Of a DNA stretch of 54,420 nt, positions 21,101-28,332 are shown in pieces. Location: assembly GCA_900770215.1 (NCBI GenBank), contig CAAGJW010000077.1:1-54420 (forward strand), in the 5' to 3' direction. This DNA comes from Bacteroidales bacterium (GTDB lineage: Bacteria; Bacteroidota; Bacteroidia; Bacteroidales; Muribaculaceae). The position numbers were made by a program, and so were the translations under genes. Within the stretch, counting starts at the first letter, position 1, and the number at the start of each line of letters is the position of its first letter. The notes below the pieces were generated by a model. It saw only the letters and a program-made list of their open reading frames with translations. It was not told where the DNA came from and made no database searches.

Positions 21101-22445
21101 GCATCGGGAAATACGCATTGGGCGAGACGATCTCTTTCCCGTCCCGCTCCACGCGAGTGGTGGTCACCCTCTCCCCGTCCTTCTTCACGACCGTGTCGAG
21201 GTAGTATTTCCGCTCGCCACGCTTCGTCTGCTCCCTCTTGTAGGGCTCCTGCCCGCGGCGCACCAGCGCTACGCGCTTCGTCACCCTCGCCGTCCCCTTT
21301 AGGCCGTCGGCCCCGGCCGCCGTCGGGTACTCAAAGGTCACGTCAGCCTCTACGCCTCCAGTCTCGGCGTCTTCGGCGATGTTATCCACGCCCACAACCT
21401 TGATCTCCGATGGGGGCGTGCCTATAGCGTAACCCTTCATATTCGTGAGCTTCATCAAGTCGCTCTTGCGCACCTGGAGCCCTGCTGGCATCACCCCTTG
21501 CCCACCGTTTTGCTGCTCGGCCACAGCCGCCGCCCTGGGCTCGCCTTCAGCAACTTTTTCACTTTTTCCTTGCTCAGTTCCAGAAGATTCGCTATCTTTG
21601 ACAGTGGAAGAAGGCCCGTTATTAGACGCGGGTTCAGTTCCATTGTCACGACGAGATTCAAGGCTTATTGCGGGTGCAGAACTGTCTGCATGACTGATGG
21701 AGGAAGCGCCGCCCTCCCGTGACATGTTTTCAGGCCGTATGTCATCTTCTTTTGCATACGGCTCTTTCTTTTGTGAAAAGAAGGTCTTGTGCAAAAGGAT
21801 ACGGCCGTTTTCATCAATGTTGGCATCTACCAATACTGCATCATACTGGTTCAACTTCTTGATGAAGGCAATTGAACCGCTTGCGGTCTTCTTGATAGAA
21901 TCCGGGTGATCGAGTACTACTTGTATGTTGTCATACTCAGAAACAGGCACATTGGCATGATGGTTGACAGCATGGTCAATGAAATACCCCTTGCCAGAAT
22001 ATACTTTATCATCAGTCGCATCTCCTTCAAACAACGGAAGGTATGCCTTAGGCATAATGGATACAGGCTCAAGCTCATTGCCGAAATGCTCAAATATTTC
22101 TTCTCGGGTTTTGCCTCTTGCCCAATCCATATTCTCAGTAGTAAGCCAATCGTGTATTCGCTCCAGGTTTTCTTTGCGCCTGGTTAATTCTGCCTCTCCC
22201 AGATTGTCTTGCTTCCTTTGAGCAGCTGTGCCATTTCCCTCTCCTGGTTGTCCGCTTCCTCCTGGCGCGCTTTGTCCACCGCCCGCTGCAGCAGCGCCAT
22301 CTTGTTGAATGCTCTCTGCTTTTCTTCGCTCCACGGCTGCCGCCCTGGCTGCCTCGATTTCTTTCTTGTTTGCATTGTATATCGTCTTTATTACGTTTCT
22401 CAATATGTTTTCCCTGCTCGGCACGTCGCCCGTGAACAAGTCCAT
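12127..22445 (-). CDS. Giant polyvalent protein (3423 codons), frameshifted at C-terminus and probably truncated at N-terminus
   Basis: One frame runs from ATG 22445 to a stop at 12174. Correcting a 1-nt loss near 12219-12223 extends it to 12127. Modules by approximate residue: low-complexity start (1-85); barnase/EndoU/RelE-like nuclease fold with GYFIDHAVNHH and HKTFF (~145-225); second such fold with IIKKNIFEKN and HPDYKVAIHTGEKN (~600-715); unrecognised region (860-1030); LPD-like fold and zincin HEYAHLW (~1200-1335); LPD-like fold (~1600); ADP-ribosyltransferase-like segment KVYRVVP...GDWVALS (~1810); three LPD3-like modules (~1935-2160, 2285-2521, 3023-3252); an LPD-like domain (~2533-2760); zincin HETVAH (~2858); zincin HERSH (~3373). 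Such polyvalent proteins are encoded by conjugative elements and phages and are thought to enter the recipient with the DNA and counter host systems. No integrase, relaxase, helicase or methylase lies beside it. Domain names come from motif recognition, not a search. Confidence 0.8.
12690..13379 (-). repeat. LPD3-like module, copy C of the giant gene
   Basis: Third of three related ~230-residue segments. Each opens with DTFKARQ or a variant, then a PGLNSAE-type strand, an E-(E/F)HPDY motif, an HRFYGAIKVDGKVYRV-type hairpin and a KVEKAYDKGK/LLDES ending. Confidence 0.7.
13851..14050 (-). repeat. Intact copy of the AKGWY/zincin segment in the giant gene
   Basis: Encodes SAQLGTPIKVV, then AKGWYDEANDEVVVM and HETVAHKG. 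It is the complete version of the shortened segment at 15680-15787. Confidence 0.6.
14883..15593 (-). repeat. LPD3-like module, copy B of the giant gene
   Basis: Second related segment: DTFKDRQ opening, VMPGLNSASVNVV, EFHPDYKK, YRCYGAVRRDGRLFRI and EKSYEPGKKILDES. Its middle part is more lysine-rich and lower in GC than copies A and C, so it is the most divergent of the three. Confidence 0.7.
15680..15787 (-). repeat. Shortened copy of the AKGWY/zincin segment
   Basis: Encodes SAKLNTPMRIV up to AKGWYAEID, parallel to the intact copy at 13851-14050. It then runs directly into an acidic linker and the next LPD3-like module, so the HExxH part is missing. Confidence 0.6.
15966..16645 (-). repeat. 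LPD3-like module, copy A of the giant gene
   Basis: First of the three related segments: TFQERQRKAV, VMPGLTSAEVAVV, EAEEHPDYKK, HRMYGAVKIDGKLYRVK and EKSYDKGKKILDES. Confidence 0.7.
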
Positions 22446-22513
22446 CTGTCCTGCCGCGCTCTGGCGGGCCTCGTTGTTGTAAAGCGCAGGATAAAGGCAA
22501 ACGTATATACGAA

Positions 22514-22555
22514 GTTAGGCGACAAGCCCTTTTTCATCGGGGCTTGCCGCCTAAC
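22514..22555 (-). terminator. Hairpin after ppdK
   Basis: Two 16-nt arms (22514-22529 and 22540-22555) pair with a single mismatch around a 10-nt loop. It lies 28 nt after the ppdK stop and is likely its terminator, although the minus-strand T run is weak. It also contains the in-frame TAA that closes the reading frame upstream of the giant gene. Confidence 0.7.
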
Positions 22556-22582
22556 ACACTAATAGTTTAAGATTTCGTTGCT

Positions 22583-25297
22583 CTACCGCTCAACGGCTGC
22601 CTGCGCCGCTGCGATGCGTGCAATGGGCACACGATAGGGAGAGCACGACACATAGTCGAAGTTCAGGCTTGCGCAGAACTTCACGCTCGAAGGCTCGCCA
22701 CCGTGCTCACCGCATATACCCAGGTTGATATTGGGTTTGGTTGAGCGACCTTTCTCGGCAGCCATCTTTATGAGCTGGCCCACACCTTCCTGGTCAAGGA
22801 TCTGGAAGGGATCATTCTTGAGGATTCCAGCCTTGATGTAGTCGTTGAGGAACTTGCCCACATCGTCGCGGCTGTAACCGAATGTCATCTGGGTCAGGTC
22901 GTTGGTGCCAAACGAGAAGAAGTCGGCAACCTTGGCAATTTGGTCGGCGATGAGTGCAGCGCGAGGAATCTCGATCATGGTGCCTATCTTGTAGGACACG
23001 CGCTTGCCACACTCCTTGAAGATGGCTTCGGCCGTGCGGTTGATGATGTCGGCCTGCATCTTGATCTCGTTGTACACGCCCACCAGCGGTATCATGATCT
23101 TGGGATGAACCTCGAAGCCCTTGTCCTGCACATTGATGGCAGCCTCGATGATGGCACGGGTCTGCATCTCGGTGATTTCGGGATAGGTATTGCCCAGACG
23201 GCAACCGCGGTGACCGAGCATGGGGTTGACCTCCTTGAGGCTTGCAACCACATGCTTGATGTGATCGACAGTAACGCCCAACTCCCGGGCAAGCTCTTCC
23301 TGGGCAGCAGTGTCTTGAGGCACAAACTCGTGCAATGGCGGGTCGAGCAGGCGAATGGTGACCTCATAGCCACTCATGGCCTCAAACATGCCCTCGAAGT
23401 CGCCGCGCTGCAACGGGAGCAACTTGGCGAGAGCGGCCTTGCGGCGCTCGACATTCTCGGCAATGATCATCTCACGCATGGCCTTGATGCGGTCGCCCTC
23501 AAAGAACATGTGCTCGGTGCGGCACAGGCCTATGCCCTTGGCGCCGAAGCGGCGTGCAACCTTGGCATCGCGAGGCGAGTCGGCATTGGTGTAGACCAAC
23601 ATCTTGGTGTACTTGTCGGCCAAGTCCATCACGGCCTTGAAGTCGCCGCTCATGTCGGCATCTACAGTCTTCACCTGGCCGTCATAGACCTTGCCCGTGC
23701 TGCCGTTGAGCGATATCCAATCGCCCTCGTGATATGTTTTCCCGCCCATTTCCACGGTGCGGTTTTTGTAGCTCACCTTGATTTCGCCGGCTCCCGACAC
23801 GCAGCACTTGCCCATGCCGCGAGCCACGACGGCAGCATGCGAAGTCATGCCACCACGATTGGTGAGAATGCCCTGTGCCACAGTCATGCCGCGCAGGTCC
23901 TCGGGTGAGGTCTCAAGGCGCACCATGATCACCTGCTTGCCGTCATGAGCCCATTTCTCGGCATCGTCGGCAAAAAACACGATTTGACCGCTGGCAGCTC
24001 CTGGCGATGCCGGCAAACCCTTGGCGACCCGACGGGCCGACTCAAGGGCGGTCTTGTCAAACACCGGGTGCAGCAGTTCGTCGAGCTTGTTGGGCTCAAT
24101 GCGCTTGAGCACAGTTTTCTCGTCGATCTGGCCTTCACGCAAGAGATCCATTGCAATTTTCACCATGGCAGCACCAGTGCGCTTGCCGTTGCGAGTCTGC
24201 AACAGCCAGAGTTTGCCATTCTGAATGGTAAACTCCATGTCTTGCATGTCGTGATAATGATTCTCGAGGCGTTGCTGTATTTCAACGAGCTGGGCGGCAC
24301 ACTCGGGCATGGTCTCTTCGAGCGAGGGATACTTGGCCTTGCGCTCCTCTTCGCCTATGCCCTGCAGCTCAGCCCAGCGGCGGCTGCCCTCGGTCATGAT
24401 CTGTTGCGGGGTGCGCACGCCCGAAACCACGTCTTCGCCTTGGGCATTGATCAAGTATTCGCCGTTGAAGATGTTCTCGCCCGTAGCGGCATCGCGAGAG
24501 AATGCCACGCCAGTGGCCGAAGTGTTGCCCATGTTGCCATACACCATGGCTTGCACGTTCACGGCAGTGCCTATCGAGTCGGGAATCTGGTTCATCTGCC
24601 TGTAGAGGATTGCTCTATCGTTGTTCCAGCTGTCGAACACGGCATAAATTGCGCCCCACAGTTGGTCCCAAGCGCTGGTCGGGAAGTCCTTGCCAGTATT
24701 TTTCTTCACAGCCTCTTTAAAGAGCACAGTGAGCTTCTTCAAGTCGTCGACGTCAAGCTCGATGTCGAGTTTCACACCTTTCTCGGCCTTCACCTTGTCG
24801 ATAATTTCCTCAAAGGGATCGATGTCGGTCTTGTTTTGTGGCTTCATGCCAAGCACTACATCGCCATACATCTGCACAAAACGGCGATAGCTGTCCCATG
24901 CAAAGCGTGGATTGCCACTTTTCTTGGCAAGGGTCTCGGCCACTGCATCGTTAATGCCCAAGTTGAGCACAGTGTCCATCATGCCAGGCATAGAGATGGG
25001 AGCACCCGAACGCACTGAGACGAGCTGCGGGTTGTCGGGATCGTCAAACTTGTTGCCAGTGAGGCTCTCAATGTGATGTATCGACTTGACCACATCATCT
25101 TTGATCAGCTCGACCACGGCTTCACGGCCCTTGGAAACATAAAGTTTACATACATCGGTCGTGATTGTGAAACCTGGAGGTACAGGAACCCCGATCAAAT
25201 TCATTTCGGCAAGGTTGGCGCCTTTGCCGCCGAGGAGATCTCTCATGTCGGCACGGCCTTCTGCTTTACCATTGCCGAATGTGTAAATTGTCTTCAT
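22583..25297 (-). CDS. ppdK: Pyruvate, phosphate dikinase
   Basis: A 904-residue PPDK from ATG 25297 (MKTIYTFGNGKAEG); the frame is open for 20 more codons upstream, but that extension is not part of the family. It interconverts pyruvate + ATP + Pi with PEP + AMP + PPi. Visible: N-terminal ATP-grasp domain starting at GGKGANLAEM; phosphohistidine domain GGMTSHAAVVARGMGK with catalytic His near 487; PEP/pyruvate-binding TIM barrel with GLCRTEHMFF, EIPRAALIADQIA, SFGTNDLTQMTFGYSRDD and the catalytic Cys in NLGICGEHGG near the end. Full length and intact. In anaerobic Bacteroidales it runs reversible glycolysis using PPi. Divergent from the rpsF operon. Confidence 0.97.
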   Translation of the reverse strand: MKTIYTFGNGKAEGRADMRDLLGGKGANLAEMNLIGVPVPPGFTITTDVCKLYVSKGREAVVELIKDDVVKSIHHIESLTGNKFDDPDNPQLVSVRSGAPISMPGMMDTVLNLGINDAVAETLAKKSGNPRFAWDSYRRFVQMYGDVVLGMKPQNKTDIDPFEEIIDKVKAEKGVKLDIELDVDDLKKLTVLFKEAVKKNTGKDFPTSAWDQLWGAIYAVFDSWNNDRAILYRQMNQIPDSIGTAVNVQAMVYGNMGNTSATGVAFSRDAATGENIFNGEYLINAQGEDVVSGVRTPQQIMTEGSRRWAELQGIGEEERKAKYPSLEETMPECAAQLVEIQQRLENHYHDMQDMEFTIQNGKLWLLQTRNGKRTGAAMVKIAMDLLREGQIDEKTVLKRIEPNKLDELLHPVFDKTALESARRVAKGLPASPGAASGQIVFFADDAEKWAHDGKQVIMVRLETSPEDLRGMTVAQGILTNRGGMTSHAAVVARGMGKCCVSGAGEIKVSYKNRTVEMGGKTYHEGDWISLNGSTGKVYDGQVKTVDADMSGDFKAVMDLADKYTKMLVYTNADSPRDAKVARRFGAKGIGLCRTEHMFFEGDRIKAMREMIIAENVERRKAALAKLLPLQRGDFEGMFEAMSGYEVTIRLLDPPLHEFVPQDTAAQEELARELGVTVDHIKHVVASLKEVNPMLGHRGCRLGNTYPEITEMQTRAIIEAAINVQDKGFEVHPKIMIPLVGVYNEIKMQADIINRTAEAIFKECGKRVSYKIGTMIEIPRAALIADQIAKVADFFSFGTNDLTQMTFGYSRDDVGKFLNDYIKAGILKNDPFQILDQEGVGQLIKMAAEKGRSTKPNINLGICGEHGGEPSSVKFCASLNFDYVSCSPYRVPIARIAAAQAAVER

Positions 25298-25737
25298 CAA
25301 TAATTTTGGTTTTATATAATTATGAATTAAATACTTGAAAATCAAAATGCGAGCCATTGCTCAGTCAATAGCCATGACATCCGTCTTAAGCTATTGAAAC
25401 ATACAAACTCATTTTCAAGGTGCGAATTTACTCAAAAAAAGTGAAAAATCCTTACGTGCCAGTTGCAAAATAACACATATTAATGATAAATGTGCAACTT
25501 GTGCTCATTTATTAAAAAAATGAAATAAAGTATTACATTTGGTTTAACTGCCCAAACCCTCAACATGCAACACCGCAAGCCCGAAAGCAATCACACACGA
25601 AACGCTCATAGCTTCAAAAAATGGTAAATTGTTGACTTTACACGCCTTCGGCTCTTGCACGGGCGAAAAATATTTAGTAATTTTGCACCGCTTTTTGTAG
25701 AAAGGCAAATTATTAATTTCAAAACAAACAAAGTAAT
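25298..25737. other. Intergenic region between ppdK and rpsF
   Basis: About 440 bp of AT-rich sequence holding the divergent control regions of ppdK (minus) and rpsF (plus). Only the rpsF promoter box at 25678-25685 matches well. On the ppdK side TAAATTCG at 25423-25430 (minus) is one base from consensus. No ORF or RNA gene is recognised. Confidence 0.5.
25678..25685 (+). promoter_or_regulatory. rpsF operon promoter -7 box (TAATTTTG)
   Basis: TAATTTTG fits TAnnTTTG and lies 52 nt before the rpsF ATG, with TTGC about 20 nt upstream as a -33 candidate. The leader before rpsF could carry autoregulation, but no known structure is recognised. Confidence 0.6.
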
Positions 25738-26154
25738 ATGAATCATTACGAAACCGTTTTCATTTTAACTCCCGTTTTATCTGAGCCACAGATGAAGGAA
25801 GCGGTAGAAAAATTCAAGACAGTGCTCACCAGCAATGGTGCAACCGTTGTCAACGAAGAGAATTGGGGTATGCGCAAGCTTGCCTATCCTATTCAAAAGA
25901 AGACCACTGGCTTCTACACTCTCCTGGAATTTGATGGCGAGCCTACCATCGTGAACAAGCTGGAAACCGCTTATCGCCGCGATGAGAAAGTGCTCCGTTT
26001 CTTGACCTTCCGCCTCGACAAGTATGCCGAGGAGTATGCTATCAAGCGTCGCAGCTTGAAGAAGACTGCAAAAGAGGAAAAGGCTGCCGAGCCCGCAGCA
26101 GAGACTGCTCCCGCCGCCGAGCCCGCTAAAGAAGAAACCAAAAAAGAAGACTAA
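25738..26154 (+). CDS. rpsF: 30S ribosomal protein bS6
   Basis: A 138-residue bS6, a small-subunit protein that binds 16S rRNA together with bS18. The core (MNHYETVFILTPVLSE, NWGMRKLAYPIQKK, FLTFRLDKYA) is typical. The last ~30 residues form an Ala/Glu/Lys-rich low-complexity tail, an extension common in Bacteroidota. First gene of rpsF-rpsR-rplI. Confidence 0.97.
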   Translation: MNHYETVFILTPVLSEPQMKEAVEKFKTVLTSNGATVVNEENWGMRKLAYPIQKKTTGFYTLLEFDGEPTIVNKLETAYRRDEKVLRFLTFRLDKYAEEYAIKRRSLKKTAKEEKAAEPAAETAPAAEPAKEETKKED

Positions 26155-26174
26155 AGAAAAAGGAGATTTAACTT

Positions 26175-26444
26175 ATGGCACAGACTCAATCAGAAATTCG
26201 TTACCTGACTCCACTGTCGGTTGACACCAAGAAAAAGAAATATTGCCGTTTCAAGAGAAGCGGTATCAAGTATATCGACTATAAGGATCCTGAGTTCTTG
26301 AAGAAATTCTTGAACGAGCAGGGCAAAATCCTTCCTCGTCGCATCACCGGTACTTCGCTGAAGTTCCAAAGAAGGGTAGCCAAGGCTGTGAAGCGCGCAC
26401 GCCACTTGGCTTTGCTTCCATATGTTACCGATTTGATGAAATAA
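26175..26444 (+). CDS. rpsR: 30S ribosomal protein bS18
   Basis: An 89-residue bS18 with the conserved YCRFKRSGIKYIDYKDPEFL core and the C-terminal RITGTSLKFQRRVAKAVKRAR segment. A lone Cys near residue 23 may bind zinc, as in some bS18 forms. It lies 20 nt after rpsF with AAAAAGGAG before the start, and 31 nt before rplI. Confidence 0.97.
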   Translation: MAQTQSEIRYLTPLSVDTKKKKYCRFKRSGIKYIDYKDPEFLKKFLNEQGKILPRRITGTSLKFQRRVAKAVKRARHLALLPYVTDLMK

Positions 26445-26475
26445 TTTTTAAACAACAAGGAAGGAAAAGAAAATT

Positions 26476-26919
26476 ATGAAAATTATATTGAAAGAAGATA
26501 TCACCAACCTTGGATACAAGGATGATGTAGTAGAAGTAAAGAACGGTTACGGCCGCAATTACCTCATTCCACAGGGCAAAGCCGTCATCGCCAGCGAGTC
26601 GGCGCTGAAGGTGCTTGCCGAGAACCAGCGCCAGCGTGCTCACAAGCTGGCCAAGATCAAGGCCGATGCCGAGGCAGTGGCCAAGACGCTGGAGGGCGTG
26701 TCGCTCACTATCGGCGCCAAGGTGAGCTCGACCGGTACGATTTTCGGTTCGGTCACTCCCATTCAAATTGCCGATGCGCTTGCCAAAGAGGGTCATGAGA
26801 TCGATCGCAAGCTCATCAGCATCAAGGGTGCTGTGAAGGAAGTGGGCAAGTATGAAGCCATCGTGAAGCTGCACAAGGAAGTGCAGGTCACTATCCCCTT
26901 TGAGGTGGTTGCCGAATAA
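26476..26919 (+). CDS. rplI: 50S ribosomal protein bL9
   Basis: A 147-residue bL9: N-terminal rRNA-binding domain MKIILKEDITNLGYKDD and GYGRNYLIPQGKA, a long connecting helix, and a C-terminal domain (GTIFGSVTPIQIADAL). Last gene of the ribosomal protein operon; an intrinsic terminator follows. Confidence 0.97.
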   Translation: MKIILKEDITNLGYKDDVVEVKNGYGRNYLIPQGKAVIASESALKVLAENQRQRAHKLAKIKADAEAVAKTLEGVSLTIGAKVSSTGTIFGSVTPIQIADALAKEGHEIDRKLISIKGAVKEVGKYEAIVKLHKEVQVTIPFEVVAE

Positions 26920-26954
26920 GCAGGAAATCAACCCATCTTACACATAAAACAATG

Positions 26955-26984
26955 CACCGGTCACATGTGGCCGGTGTTTTTTTT
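26955..26984 (+). terminator. Rho-independent terminator of rpsF-rpsR-rplI
   Basis: CACCGG at 26955 pairs with CCGGTG at 26971-26976; the stem extends inwards almost to a palindrome, and a run of eight T follows. Confidence 0.9.
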
Positions 26985-27028
26985 GTGTTGGTGTTGGGCA
27001 AACACTGGAGAAGTAGTTGTGAGAGACC

Positions 27029-27670
27029 TCAGCGCTTGATGTGCAATTTCAAGTAATGAACCGAGTCCAAATCGGTGCCAAACTGGTCACGATACAGCTC
27101 TCCTATCACATCGACGCGCTCACAGAGATGAAGTGTCATCGCCTGCAACGAGTCGTGAAGCATAGTGTTGCGCTTGAGCAGCCATGCCTCACGTCGTGGA
27201 GTGAGCGTGCTGTCGGCAAGAGAGCGGTCATAGGCAGCCCTTACCGAGTCGGCAAGAGCAACGAGCCGGTCACGGTGCCGCACATGAGTGAAGTACTCAT
27301 GGTTGACCATGCCCCCCCACACGATAATATTCTGTCGACCTATTGAGATGCTTGTCGTGCACGGCTCGAGAATGAAATAGAGCGGTTTGCTCGCACGATT
27401 GAGCTTGAGCATGGCGATGCGAGGTGAGTCGATCTGCCCCTTGAAGGTGGCCTTGCCATTCTTGAGCTGGTAATGCCCCAGACTGCGCAACGAGTTGTAG
27501 GCCGGTTCGAAAACAAGAAGCGACACACTGTCGCACCTCAAGCTGTCGACTGCGACGGTCACCACATAGTCGCCCTGCTCGGTGTCAACACCCGTCGAGT
27601 CGCACGAAGCCAGCAGCAGTAACACGGCCCAAAGGGCAAATAGGCAATGTGTGAAAAAGTACTTCTTCAT
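27029..27670 (-). CDS. DUF4369-domain lipoprotein
   Basis: A 213-residue lipoprotein: hydrophobic signal then LLASC, lipidated Cys at residue 23. The body matches the DUF4369 pattern found at the N-terminus of Bacteroidota TlpA/AhpC-type thiol-disulfide proteins: a YVVTV strand, then LVFEPAYNSLRSLGHYQLKNGKATFKG, a PLYFILEPCTTSISI segment, and a helical region. Here the thioredoxin domain is absent, so this is a stand-alone form of unknown function in the cell envelope. Its promoter box (27679-27686) is only 9 nt from the ATG. Divergent from ssrA. Confidence 0.8.
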   Translation of the reverse strand: MKKYFFTHCLFALWAVLLLLASCDSTGVDTEQGDYVVTVAVDSLRCDSVSLLVFEPAYNSLRSLGHYQLKNGKATFKGQIDSPRIAMLKLNRASKPLYFILEPCTTSISIGRQNIIVWGGMVNHEYFTHVRHRDRLVALADSVRAAYDRSLADSTLTPRREAWLLKRNTMLHDSLQAMTLHLCERVDVIGELYRDQFGTDLDSVHYLKLHIKR

Positions 27671-27678
27671 CGGTCGTG

Positions 27679-27686
27679 CAAAATTA
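27679..27686 (-). promoter_or_regulatory. Bacteroidota -7 promoter box (TAATTTTG)
   Basis: On the minus strand TAATTTTG lies 9 nt before the ATG of the DUF4369 lipoprotein. The transcript would have a very short leader. Confidence 0.6.
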
Positions 27687-27725
27687 GCGATTTTATCATT
27701 GATAGAATAAAAAAAACGGCACGAT

Positions 27726-27757
27726 TTTGGCTTACTGAAAAAAAGTGTCTATATTTG
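27726..27757 (+). promoter_or_regulatory. ssrA promoter
   Basis: TTTG at 27726-27729 and TATATTTG at 27750-27757 are separated by 20 nt, matching the Bacteroidota -33/-7 pattern. The mature tmRNA begins 41 nt downstream. Confidence 0.65.
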
Positions 27758-27797
27758 CAGTCACTTATTGTGCCGAAAAATCACGACACGCCTAAAA

Positions 27798-28195
27798 GGG
27801 GATGATTTGGCTTTGACAGCGTGCAGAGTCGGTGAGTAAGCATGCAGAGCGACGGTGCCTGTGCTCTTAAAAATTCGACATCATAAATTTTAACTGGCGA
27901 AAACAACTACGCTCTCGCTGCCTAGTCGAAGTATAGTAGACTGGCTCAATCGCTGCCCAAGGCGGCAGCGACGAGACATCACCCGATTGCCGTTGTTCCG
28001 AGGCGTTTCGACAAGGTGGTGCTGGAATATCGGGAATAGAGCGAGGCAAGTCTCGAGCCGAGCTTGAAATTTAGAGACTAAGCTGCAGGTTGGTAGTTTT
28101 GATCCTGCCGGCAGACGAAAACCAAGTCAAAACTAAGCATGTAGAAAGCCCATTGGTTCCACGTTTGGACGAGGGTTCAAGCCCCTCCATCTCCA
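27798..28195 (+). ncRNA. ssrA: Transfer-messenger RNA (tmRNA)
   Basis: tmRNA frees stalled ribosomes and tags the unfinished protein for proteolysis. The 5' end GGGGATG pairs with CATCTCC at 28188-28194 (one G-U pair), forming the tRNA-like acceptor stem; A28195 is the discriminator, and the CCA end is not encoded. The T-arm (GAGGGTTCAAGCCCCTC) is clear. The tag frame starts at GGC 27896 and stops with TAG at 27923-27925, encoding GENNYALAA. Pseudoknot-type paired segments fill the rest. The length of ~398 nt is typical. Open frames across this region are chance. Confidence 0.95.
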
Positions 28196-28215
28196 CTCAT
28201 GCATTTTTCCACATA

Positions 28216-28250
28216 TTGCGAGCTCCTCACCCGAGGGGCTCGCAACATTT
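28216..28250 (+). terminator. Terminator after ssrA
   Basis: TTGCGAGC at 28216-28223 pairs with GCTCGCAA at 28238-28245, with an inner CCTC/GAGG pairing, followed by CATTTT. Confidence 0.65.
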
Positions 28251-28270
28251 TGGGGGCAATCCAATCACAC

Positions 28271-28306
28271 AAAAGGGACTGTGCCTGTTCAGGCACAGCC
28301 CCTTTT
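28271..28306. terminator. Bidirectional terminator between ssrA and the giant surface protein gene
   Basis: AAAAGGG-A-CTGTGCCTG (28271-28287) pairs with CAGGCACAG-C-CCCTTTT (28290-28306), with one mismatch and a 2-nt loop. T runs occur on both strands, so it can end the surface-protein transcript (minus) and back up the ssrA terminator (plus). Confidence 0.85.
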
Positions 28307-28332
28307 TAGGATGGATAGCTAAAACTGTGAGA

